Below are positions 1 through 5,778 of a DNA stretch of 5,779 bases, piece by piece; within the stretch, counting starts at the first letter, position 1; every line of letters begins with the position of its first letter. Source of the stretch: JAKBCQ01 sp021807585 (GTDB lineage: Bacteria; Planctomycetota; Planctomycetia; Isosphaerales; Isosphaeraceae); contig DAHWFG010000528.1 of NCBI GenBank assembly GCA_027325115.1, forward strand, positions 1 to 5,779, read 5' to 3'. Position numbers and translations under genes: made by a program. The notes beneath the pieces are model-generated. The model made no database searches and was not told the origin of the DNA. It saw only the letters and a program-made list of their open reading frames with translations.

Positions 1-158
1 AGAGGATCGGATGCCGGGGGGCAAGCCGATCGATTTCGGTCGAGCGGGGGGTTGTGAGAGTCGAGGGATTCGATACCGAGCATTCGCCGCGCCGCCGATT
101 TCGACGGCGAACGACACGTTCGCGACTGGATTTTTCGGTGCTCGATTTCGACCCGCAT

Positions 159-165
159 GGAGGAG
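159..165 (+). promoter_or_regulatory. Strong Shine-Dalgarno for the surface-protein gene
   Basis: GGAGGAG lies 7 bases before the ATG at 173. This near-perfect ribosome binding site decides the start: the reading frame stays open upstream to an ATG at 11, but that start has no such site, and the 54 residues it would add look like translated non-coding DNA placed before the planctomycete N-terminal motif. Confidence 0.85.
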
Positions 166-172
166 TTCGTTC

Positions 173-1756
173 ATGTCGAAGCCGTCGCGACGTCAACGGG
201 CGCGCGCCCTCAAGCCTGCCGCCGAGGGGCTGGAAGATCGCCGTCTACTCTCGGGAGTCGTCTCGGGAGTCGATCCCGCGGGGGATATCTGGCAAATCAG
301 CCTGATCGGCCCCGGCGCGTTGCGCGTGACCAAACAACCCGATTCGAGCGGCAATCCCGCTCCACTCAACTCGCTCACTCCCATCAACACGATCACCGTC
401 GCGGGGACGAATCCGCTTCAATCGAAGATCGTGGGAAAGATCGTCAAATACGGTCCCAACAGCACCGGGCAAGTCTTTTTTCAAAACTTCAACGAGCAAG
501 GAAGCGGCTCCGAACAACGACTCGGACCCGATGGTATCCTTTCAATCAATATGCCCAACTTTTGGGTGGCGAATACCAGCGCCAACCCGGCGACGACCGG
601 CGGTACGACGCAAGGGGGAATCAACATCCCCGACGGCGTCAATTCGCTCCGATTCGGCGGTGTCGATACGACTTCGCTCTCAACCCTCAATACCAGTAGT
701 AATTTGGTGATTAATCTAGGCATCCCGCAATATCACGGTACGAGCATCATCGTCAACAAGATCATCACGACCGCCGAACCCGCGCCCAGCGGATCGACCC
801 AGCCGCTTCAACAAGGCGTTATTTTTAACGTCACGGGACGTTTAAACCTGTTTGAGGCGAATCAGATCGACGGCAACGCGAGCATTCCCAGCGGTCCGTT
901 CCAAAACGGCGGCGGGACGCTCGTCGCATCGAACCCGTTGGTTGCGGGGGGCGCCACTCAGGTCATCGGCGCGATCGGCGCGATCAAGGTCGGCGGCAAC
1001 GCGACCAATTTCTCAACCCAGGTCGACGGCAACCTCAACACGTATTATGTCGGCGGCGAGACGAATAACGTCGCTCTCCTCTCGGTGGGAGGGTCGCGTG
1101 ATGTTTACTTCGGGCGCGGCATGGACAACACGAACATCAGCGCTCACGTGATCGAGAACCTTCAGGCCAACCGAGGCGCGGTGAACTCGCGGGTCGTGGC
1201 GAGCCGTCAGATCGGCAGGGTGTTGATGGGAGGCGACGTGATCAACACCCAGATTTTATCAGGATATAAACAGGGCTTGGCTACGGTGTTCCAAAATCAA
1301 GCGCAGGGACAAACACCCACGGCGCGGATCAGCGGCGGAATCACGGCTCTTGTCGCGGGCAACGTCATCTCGTCGTACTTCGCCGCGTCGGTGCAACCGG
1401 GAAGCAACGGAACGTTCGGCGCGCCCGATATCATGTTGCTGCCGACAGGGCAGATCAAAGCCAAGGTCGAGGGGACGATCGACAACAGTTCGGTGTCGAC
1501 GACCGCTCCCAATTCGGCGTTCCTGGCCAAGCAAGTGATTCTCAAGCAAGGACCGATCTTCCCGCCGAACGTCCCGACGGCGCCGTTCCAATCGGGTCGA
1601 CTCAAATCGATCCAAGGCGCTCCGGGACTCGTCGGACTCGCCGCCAACCGGTTCTTCCACTTCGCGGTTGGAAGGGGGCGCACCAACTCATCGGGCAAGG
1701 GAGGGTCGATCGTTCCCATTCGGCCCCGCGTGGTTATAACACACAAACACGCGTAA
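173..1756 (+). CDS. LEPR-xLL-type exported/surface protein with beta-solenoid-like repeats, function unknown
   Basis: This 527-residue protein is not assigned an enzymatic function. Residues 1-18 are basic (MSKPSRRQRARALK...) and run into GLEDRRLLSG at 19-28. That is a variant of the LEPRxLLS motif at the N-terminus of many planctomycete proteins, commonly thought to mark export or surface attachment. There is no classical hydrophobic signal peptide or transmembrane segment. The rest is rich in Gly, Asn, Thr, Ser and Val, with no visible cysteine, as expected for an extracellular fold. Residues about 269-364 form five consecutive units of 19-20 residues with a hydrophobic-x-hydrophobic-GG-N/D pattern (IKVGGN, YYVGGE, VYFGRG, LQANRG, VLMGGD). 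Related units recur near 390 and 428. This suggests a right-handed beta-helix or similar solenoid. The C-terminus is basic (ending HKHA). The start at 173 is chosen for its Shine-Dalgarno and the motif position. The gene converges with purD. Cell-surface or adhesive function is inference only. Confidence 0.8.
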   Translation: MSKPSRRQRARALKPAAEGLEDRRLLSGVVSGVDPAGDIWQISLIGPGALRVTKQPDSSGNPAPLNSLTPINTITVAGTNPLQSKIVGKIVKYGPNSTGQVFFQNFNEQGSGSEQRLGPDGILSINMPNFWVANTSANPATTGGTTQGGINIPDGVNSLRFGGVDTTSLSTLNTSSNLVINLGIPQYHGTSIIVNKIITTAEPAPSGSTQPLQQGVIFNVTGRLNLFEANQIDGNASIPSGPFQNGGGTLVASNPLVAGGATQVIGAIGAIKVGGNATNFSTQVDGNLNTYYVGGETNNVALLSVGGSRDVYFGRGMDNTNISAHVIENLQANRGAVNSRVVASRQIGRVLMGGDVINTQILSGYKQGLATVFQNQAQGQTPTARISGGITALVAGNVISSYFAASVQPGSNGTFGAPDIMLLPTGQIKAKVEGTIDNSSVSTTAPNSAFLAKQVILKQGPIFPPNVPTAPFQSGRLKSIQGAPGLVGLAANRFFHFAVGRGRTNSSGKGGSIVPIRPRVVITHKHA

Positions 1757-1761
1757 TCAAA

Positions 1762-1781
1762 CAAGCCGTACACGCGGCTTG
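1762..1781 (-). terminator. Stem-loop between convergent genes, possible purD terminator
   Basis: CAAGCCG (1762-1768) and CGGCTTG (1775-1781) form a perfect 7-bp stem with a 6-base loop. Read on the minus strand the stem is followed by TTTGATTA, a weak U-rich tail, so it could end purD transcription about 125 bases past the purD stop. Read on the plus strand, 5 bases after the stop of the surface-protein gene, it is followed by AAAAC, which is not a U tract. It may still act as a 3' end structure for that mRNA. Confidence 0.4.
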
Positions 1782-1860
1782 AAAACATCGATCCCGCTCC
1801 ACCGGAAAGAGATTCCAGCGGCGCGGAATCGTGTTCACGAAGCCAAGATCGATCGAGCCG

Positions 1861-1880
1861 CCGTCGATATATATCGTCGG
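1861..1880. repeat. AT-centred imperfect palindrome in the convergent intergenic gap
   Basis: CCGTCGATATATATCGTCGG is self-complementary except for one T/T mismatch in each arm. It lies 25 bases beyond the purD stop, between the two convergent genes. It could form a hairpin in the purD 3' untranslated RNA, but has no following T tract on either strand. A protein-binding site or a simple structural element are both possible. Confidence 0.4.
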
Positions 1881-1905
1881 TTGAACGAATCGGTTTATCT
1901 TGAGA

Positions 1906-3414
1906 TCAAGAGTGTGATTCGGTTTGTGATCCGCCGATATCGTGCCGATACCACGCGCCTTGAAACCGGATTTTGGCCGCGGCTTTGTAGGCTCGATCGC
2001 GCGCCTGGGAAAAATCCTTGCCGAGAGCCGTGACCGAGAGCACGCGGCCGCCGTCGGTGACGACGCGATCGTCCTCGACGCCGCGCGAGTCGCGCCGCAC
2101 AATCGTTCCCGAGTGAAAGATTTTGACGTCGGAGGTCGCGTCGACTTCTTCAAGGTTGTTGATCACCCGACCGCGTTCGTATCGGCCCGGATACCCCTCG
2201 GAAGCGATGACGACCGTAACCGCGGGCCGCGGATCCCATTCAAGCGTGATGCGATCGAGCCGTTCGTCGACGATCGCGTTGAGCACGGTGAAAAGATCGC
2301 TCTTGAGTCGCATCAGCACCGCCTGACATTCGGGATCGCCGAGGCGCACGTTAAATTCCAGCACCTTCGGTCCCTGCTGGGTGAGCATCAACCCCGCGTA
2401 AAGGACGCCGCGAAACGGCCGCCGCGCTCGCTTAAGCGCATGCACCGCGGGGACGAGGATCTCGCGCTCGACCTGCTCCATCAGCGCGCCCGTGACGAGG
2501 GGCGCGGGGCTGAAGGCGCCCATTCCCCCCGTGTTGGGACCCTCGTCGTGATCAAATGCTCGCTTATGATCCTGGCTCGATTCAAGCGGGATGATCGTTC
2601 GTCCGTCGGTCAAGGCGAGGATGCTCGCCTCGACTCCGTCGAGCTTCTCCTCGATCAATATCCGCTCGCCGGCTCGCCCGAACTCGCGTCGCACCATGAT
2701 CCGATCAATCGCCTCGAGCGCCTGCCGCAGATCGTCGCAGACGAAAACTCCCTTCCCCGACGCCAGCCCGTCGGCCTTGATCACCATCCCCACGGGACGA
2801 CCGAGCACGTAATCGCGCGCCTCGGCGACGTTCCCAAAAACATGCTTGCGCCCTTTTTCTTCAATTTCAACCTGAACCCCGGGGGCGAGCATCTCCCGCG
2901 GGTCGAGAACGCGCTCGATCGCCTCGATCGTCTCCCGAGCCGTTCGACATAGCATATTATGTCGGATTGTGGATCTCCCGCGGGAGCGGACGAGGAGCGA
3001 AACCTCGCGCGAGAGGATGAACGATTCGGCGTCGGGCGCCGACCGGAACACGCGGTATTCGGCGGTCGGAATCCCCGCGTGGCGCATCAGGTCTTTGGCG
3101 AAAACCTTGCTCCCCTCGAGCTCGGCGGCGTCTTTCCGCGGGCCGAAGATCCGCAGCCCCTCGCGCTGAAAAACGTCGACGATCCCCTCGACGAGCGGTT
3201 GTTCGGGGCCGACGACCGTCAGACCGATCCCCTCGCGCTTGGCGAATTGCGCCAGCCCGCGGTAATCGAGGCTATCGATCGCCACGTTTTTGGCTTCGAG
3301 CGCCGTTCCCGCGTTGCCCGGAGCGCAGAAAACCGCGTCGACCTCGGGCGATTGTCGCAGCTTCCAACAGAGGGCGTGCTCGCGTCCCCCTTTGCCGATG
3401 ACCAGAACTTTCAA
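1906..3414 (-). CDS. purD: Phosphoribosylamine-glycine ligase (GAR synthetase) with duplicated ATP-lid subdomain
   Basis: PurD joins glycine to 5-phosphoribosylamine using ATP, the second step of de novo purine synthesis, in the cytoplasm. The 502-residue protein shows the family signatures in order: GKGGREHA (7-14), NAGT (34-37), VGPEQPLVEGI (68-78), LEGSK (99-103), IPTAEY (115-120), the glycine-rich ATP loop KADGLASGKGV (213-223), IEEKLDGVEAS (254-264), SQDHKRAFDHDEGPNTGGMG (280-299), YAGLM (339-343), the metal-binding region LEFNVRLGDPE (352-362), EGYPG (406-410), HSGT (434-437), TDGGRVLSVTALG (453-465) and DIG (492-494). The usual length is about 430. The excess of about 70 residues is an extra, degenerate copy of the ATP-lid subdomain (122-187) before the working copy (192-257). 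The start is TTG (3412-3414), supported by GAGGGG 7 bases upstream and a canonical N-terminus. The gene stands alone, converging with the surface-protein gene and diverging from asd. Because all catalytic signatures persist, activity is likely. Confidence 0.96.
   Translation of the reverse strand: MKVLVIGKGGREHALCWKLRQSPEVDAVFCAPGNAGTALEAKNVAIDSLDYRGLAQFAKREGIGLTVVGPEQPLVEGIVDVFQREGLRIFGPRKDAAELEGSKVFAKDLMRHAGIPTAEYRVFRSAPDAESFILSREVSLLVRSRGRSTIRHNMLCRTARETIEAIERVLDPREMLAPGVQVEIEEKGRKHVFGNVAEARDYVLGRPVGMVIKADGLASGKGVFVCDDLRQALEAIDRIMVRREFGRAGERILIEEKLDGVEASILALTDGRTIIPLESSQDHKRAFDHDEGPNTGGMGAFSPAPLVTGALMEQVEREILVPAVHALKRARRPFRGVLYAGLMLTQQGPKVLEFNVRLGDPECQAVLMRLKSDLFTVLNAIVDERLDRITLEWDPRPAVTVVIASEGYPGRYERGRVINNLEEVDATSDVKIFHSGTIVRRDSRGVEDDRVVTDGGRVLSVTALGKDFSQARDRAYKAAAKIRFQGAWYRHDIGGSQTESHS
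2644..3051 (-). repeat. In-frame tandem duplication within purD (two 66-residue lid copies)
   Basis: PurD residues 122-187 (DNA 2854-3051) align without any gap to residues 192-257 (DNA 2644-2841) at a constant offset of 70 residues. By hand count 20 of 66 positions are identical and about 15 more are conservative. Shared anchors include VF at the start, R136/R206, V138/V208, G146/G216, C156/C226, EAI at 164-166/234-236, RE at 173-174/243-244 and IEEK at 184-187/254-257. The second copy carries the ATP loop; at the same place the first reads RSRGRSTIRHN. The divergence implies an old duplication retained as a domain. Confidence 0.85.
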
Positions 3415-3421
3415 GGCGTAT

Positions 3422-3427
3422 CCCCTC
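3422..3427 (-). promoter_or_regulatory. purD ribosome binding site deciding a TTG start
   Basis: On the minus strand GAGGGG is followed by 7 bases and then TTG AAA GTT CTG. This places the start exactly at the conserved MKVLVIGKGGREHA N-terminus of PurD, so the TTG initiation codon is well supported. Confidence 0.75.
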
Positions 3428-3603
3428 GTAATCCGAACGATTCGCCGCGCTCACGCACCCCGACGCGAACCCGCGCCGACGTCGCCTCGTCAATCCCGCC
3501 GCGGCCGACGAGACGCGGCGATCCAACTTCGCCGAACTCGTCTTATGGTAATGTTCGGAACCGCGAACGGGACAGGGGAGATTCGATTCGCCGGTCGACG
3601 GGC

Positions 3604-3632
3604 TTGGAATTCCCCCGCCCGCCGATTAGCAT
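3604..3632 (+). promoter_or_regulatory. Weak sigma-70-like promoter candidate upstream of asd
   Basis: TTGGAA (3604-3609) and TAGCAT (3627-3632) each match 4 of 6 positions of the housekeeping -35 and -10 boxes and are 17 bases apart, the preferred spacing. It would give a leader of about 220 bases before asd. Matches of this quality occur by chance, and planctomycete promoters are poorly defined. Confidence 0.2.
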
Positions 3633-3818
3633 AAACGCGTCGTAACTCGCGGCTGAAATCGTCGAAGGCGATGCGTTTCGGCGGGCCGGCAAATCGCACG
3701 GCGCCGTTTTCCGGAGCGATTCCCGATTGCGAACGCGTTTCGCCGTCGCTCGTCGATTCGACCCCAAAAAACGGGCGAACGATTCGAGAACACAATGAGT
3801 TCATGTCAATGAATACCT

Positions 3819-3834
3819 TGGCATGAATAATGCA
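3819..3834 (+). promoter_or_regulatory. Sigma-54-like -24/-12 element upstream of asd
   Basis: TGGCATGAATAATGCA matches the consensus TGGCACG-N4-TTGCA at 10 of 12 defined positions, with the required 10 bases between the invariant GG (3820-3821) and GC (3832-3833). It would start transcription near 3845, just before the Shine-Dalgarno of the GTG start at 3859. Part of the match is an inverted repeat, GCAT-N5-ATGC, which could have another role. A match this good is expected by chance about once in every few such windows, so the position next to a gene start is the main support. Confidence 0.3.
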
Positions 3835-3845
3835 CACAACATGAT

Positions 3846-3850
3846 GGGAG
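3846..3850 (+). promoter_or_regulatory. asd ribosome binding site favouring the GTG start
   Basis: GGGAG is 8 bases before GTG at 3859. The in-frame ATG codons at 3823 and 3841 have no purine-rich site before them. Starting at GTG gives MKKVAVVGASGAVG, the usual beginning of this enzyme family. Confidence 0.6.
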
Positions 3851-3858
3851 TCGGGGAC

Positions 3859-4875
3859 GTGAAGAAGGTCGCGGTCGTGGGCGCGAGCGGCGCCGTGGGC
3901 GAGGTGATGACGAGGCTTCTCGAAGAGCGCGGATTCCCCGTCGGGTCGATCAAATTTCTCGCGTCCGAGCGGAGCGCCGGCAAGTTCGCGACATTCCGCG
4001 GCGAACGGTTCACGATCGAGCCTTTGAAAGACGATTCGTTCGCCGGGATCGAAATCGTCCTTTCTAGCACGCCCGCGTCGATTTCGCGCCGATTCAGCCC
4101 GATCGCCGCCCAAGCCGGCGCGGTCGTCGTCGATAACTCGAGCGCGTTCCGCATGGACCCCGAAGTTCCGCTCGTCGTCCCCGAGGTCAATCCCGAAGCG
4201 ATCGCCGAACACAAGGGAATCATCGCCAACCCCAATTGCTCGACGATCCAGATGGTCGTCGCGCTGAAGCCGATTCATGATCAGTTCAAAATCAAGCGCG
4301 TAATTGTCAGCACGTATCAATCGGTTTCGGGCGCGGGACAAAAAGGGGTCCACGAACTGAAAAGCCGGCTCGAAGCCGCGCTCGCGGGCCGATCGTCCCC
4401 CGCTCCCGTCAAATTCCCCCATCCGATCGAGGGAAACTGCATCCCCCAGATCGACGATTTCGCCTCCGACGGTTACACCAAGGAGGAATGGAAGATGATC
4501 AACGAAACCCGCAAGATCATGGGGGACGATTCGATCGAGGTCTGTCCCACGTGCGTCCGCGTGCCCGTGCCCGCTTCGCACAGCGAGTCGATCTGGATCG
4601 AAACCGAGGCGCCGATCACGCCGAGAGCCGCCCGCGATCTTTGGACCCGCGCCCCGGGCGTCACCGTCGTCGACGATCCCGCGAACAAAAGTTATCCCCT
4701 CGCCGCGCTCGCCGAACATCGCGACGACGTCTTCGTCGGCAGGATTCGCGCCGATCTCAATAATCCCCACGCGCTTTTGTTCTGGTGCGTCAGCGACAAC
4801 CTCCGCAAAGGCGCGGCGCTCAACGCCGTGCAGATCGCCGAGGAACTCGTCAAGCTCACGCCCGCAAAAGTATGA
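3859..4875 (+). CDS. asd: Aspartate-semialdehyde dehydrogenase
   Basis: This cytoplasmic enzyme reduces beta-aspartyl phosphate to aspartate semialdehyde with NADPH, the branch point toward lysine/diaminopimelate, threonine, methionine and isoleucine. From the GTG start it is 338 residues, the normal length. It has the N-terminal nucleotide-binding loop GASGAVG (8-14), the SSTPAS segment (69-74), DNSSAFRMD (92-100) with a probable phosphate-contacting Arg98, and NPNCSTIQ (124-131) with the catalytic nucleophile Cys127. It also has SVSGAGQKG (155-163), RVPVPASHS (234-242) with the substrate-binding Arg234 and catalytic His241, and the C-terminal NLRKGAALNAVQIAEEL segment (314-330). All key residues are present. 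An alternative ATG at 3823 would add 12 unconserved residues and lacks a ribosome binding site. The gene diverges from purD and lies 68 bases before truA on the same strand, so the two may share a transcript. Confidence 0.96.
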   Translation: MKKVAVVGASGAVGEVMTRLLEERGFPVGSIKFLASERSAGKFATFRGERFTIEPLKDDSFAGIEIVLSSTPASISRRFSPIAAQAGAVVVDNSSAFRMDPEVPLVVPEVNPEAIAEHKGIIANPNCSTIQMVVALKPIHDQFKIKRVIVSTYQSVSGAGQKGVHELKSRLEAALAGRSSPAPVKFPHPIEGNCIPQIDDFASDGYTKEEWKMINETRKIMGDDSIEVCPTCVRVPVPASHSESIWIETEAPITPRAARDLWTRAPGVTVVDDPANKSYPLAALAEHRDDVFVGRIRADLNNPHALLFWCVSDNLRKGAALNAVQIAEELVKLTPAKV

Positions 4876-4894
4876 AACCGAATTGCTATTTAAC

Positions 4895-4915
4895 AAACGC
4901 GTGTAATCGTGTTTT
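4895..4915 (+). terminator. Weak stem-loop between asd and truA
   Basis: AAACGCG (4895-4901) and CGTGTTT (4908-4914) can pair over 7 positions, including one G-U pair, around a TGTAAT loop, followed by one more T. It is A/U-heavy and short, so at best it would partly end transcription after asd. The spacing alone does not rule out read-through into truA. Confidence 0.25.
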
Positions 4916-4943
4916 CAATACGTTTTGACGGTTATGGTTCCTC

Positions 4944-5681
4944 ATGCGGAACATCAAGCTCGTCGTGAGCTACGACGGGACCAATTTTTCGGGCTGGCAG
5001 CGGCAACGTGATCGACGCACGGTTCAGGGTGATATCGAGGACGCGATCGCTCGCCTCACCGGCGCCGTTCATCATCTGAACGCAAGCGGACGCACCGACG
5101 CCGGAGTTCACGCGCTCGGCCAGGTCGCCAATTTCCGGACCGAGTCGACTCATCCTCCCGAGGTTTTTCGCCGCGCGCTCAACGCCTTCCTGCCGCGCGA
5201 CGTCCGCGTGCTCGAAGCGAGCGAAGTACCGCTCGATTTCCACGCGACAATCTCGGCCAAAAAGAAAATGTATCGTTATGTCATTGATAACGGATCGATT
5301 TCCAACCCGTTCCGTCTCAGCTACGCGTACGCGCTTCAGGCGCCCAGGCTCGATGAATCCGCGATGAAACGCTCGGCGCAGTCGCTGTTGGGAACGCACG
5401 ATTTTCGCTCGTTTGAAACGCACTGGCCAAATCGGACAACAAGTATTCGCACAATTATGAATGTTGATGTTTATCGCTCGGCCGACGTCGTATCGATCGA
5501 GGTCGAGGCCGACGGTTTTTTATACAACATGGTGCGATCGATCGCGGGAACTCTCATCAACGTGGGAAAAGGGCTTTGGAGCGAAGAACGAGTCGCCGCC
5601 GCGGTCGCCGCGCTCGATCGCCGCGCCGCGGGGCCGACCGCCCCGCCCCAGGGGCTTTATCTCGTCCGCGTCGATTATTAA
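4944..5681 (+). CDS. truA: tRNA pseudouridine(38-40) synthase
   Basis: TruA converts uridines at positions 38-40 in the anticodon arm of many tRNAs to pseudouridine; it acts as a cytoplasmic homodimer without cofactors. The 245 residues match the family length. The N-terminus LVVSYDGTNFSGWQRQ (6-21) is canonical. SGRTDAGVHALGQVANF (48-64) contains the catalytic Asp52, DFHATISAKKKMYRYVI (98-114) holds the active-site Tyr110, and HDFRSF (152-157) and ADGFLYNMVRSIAGTLINVG (189-208) with Arg198 complete the active site. The C-terminal APPQGLYLVRVDY ending (233-245) is typical. The start ATG is fixed by the conserved N-terminus, but no good Shine-Dalgarno is visible upstream. It follows asd by 68 bases on the same strand. 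Nothing is missing or truncated. Confidence 0.96.
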   Translation: MRNIKLVVSYDGTNFSGWQRQRDRRTVQGDIEDAIARLTGAVHHLNASGRTDAGVHALGQVANFRTESTHPPEVFRRALNAFLPRDVRVLEASEVPLDFHATISAKKKMYRYVIDNGSISNPFRLSYAYALQAPRLDESAMKRSAQSLLGTHDFRSFETHWPNRTTSIRTIMNVDVYRSADVVSIEVEADGFLYNMVRSIAGTLINVGKGLWSEERVAAAVAALDRRAAGPTAPPQGLYLVRVDY

Positions 5682-5739
5682 CGAGTTCGATTCGATCTCG
5701 AAAAACCTCGCGTGAATGACACGTTGCATCATTAATATC

Positions 5740-5778
5740 TTACTTGTCGATTAACGGCTGGGTGATCCGCAAGTAGGC
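5740..5778 (-). CDS. Possible C-terminal end of a convergent gene (partial)
   Basis: Read on the minus strand from the window edge, 12 codons give AYLRITQPLIDK and then TAA (5740-5742). Eleven of the 12 codons end in G or C, matching the codon habit of the neighbouring genes, and neither of the other two minus-strand frames looks coding. This would put an unidentified gene converging on truA with 58 bases between them. The stretch is far too short to assign a family, and it could be chance. Confidence 0.3.
   Translation of the reverse strand, partial: AYLRITQPLIDK

Larger units (their letters stand above)
3415..3858. other. Divergent purD/asd intergenic region, no credible gene
   Basis: About 440 bases separate the two starts. 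Open frames crossing this stretch on both strands are extensions of shadows of the neighbouring genes and give Arg-rich, low-quality translations. I see no tRNA, no recognisable riboswitch core and no phage or transposon sequence. It holds a GC-rich 7-bp stem-loop, CGCCGCG (3497-3503) with CGCGGCG (3514-3520), which would lie in a purD 5' leader if transcription starts that far out. It also holds two candidate promoters toward asd and a 14-bp-phased repeat near 3793-3834, described separately. No convincing purD promoter was identified. Confidence 0.6.

Noticed and set aside
11..172. 54-residue N-terminal extension of the first gene from the ATG at 11
   Set aside because: The ATG at 173 has a near-perfect Shine-Dalgarno, and the LEDRRLLS motif normally lies close to the N-terminus. 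The extension has no recognisable signal or domain.
1942..2952. 336-residue plus-strand open frame opposite purD, and another at 2959-3645
   Set aside because: Both are antisense shadows of purD. The translations are Arg/His/Asp-rich without motifs, and purD is clearly coding on the minus strand.
2891..2984. 12-base direct repeat ATCTCCCGCGGG at 2891-2902 and 2973-2984, the second part of the palindrome CTCCCGCGGGAG
   Set aside because: Both lie inside coding sequence for unrelated residues of the first lid copy, their 82-base spacing is not the 210-base duplication period, and GC-rich words of this kind are common here.
2854..3051. A frameshift in purD as the explanation for the odd residues 122-191
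   Set aside because: Residues 122-187 align gaplessly along their whole length with the functional lid copy, so they are in the correct frame and reflect duplication and divergence, not an out-of-frame stretch.
3803..3826. Short upstream open frame (MSMNTLA, stop) before asd as an attenuator leader peptide
   Set aside because: It has no ribosome binding site, no run of regulatory amino-acid codons, and no terminator/antiterminator pair after it.
3490..4896. 468-residue open frame on the minus strand opposite asd
   Set aside because: It is the antisense shadow of asd, kept open by G/C-ending codons. Its translation is rich in Arg, Asp and Gly with no family motif, while asd on the other strand is unmistakable.
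5682..5705. CGAG...CTCG stem with A5 after truA as a terminator
   Set aside because: The stem has only four outer pairs plus a mismatch, and on the plus strand it is followed by A residues, not T.
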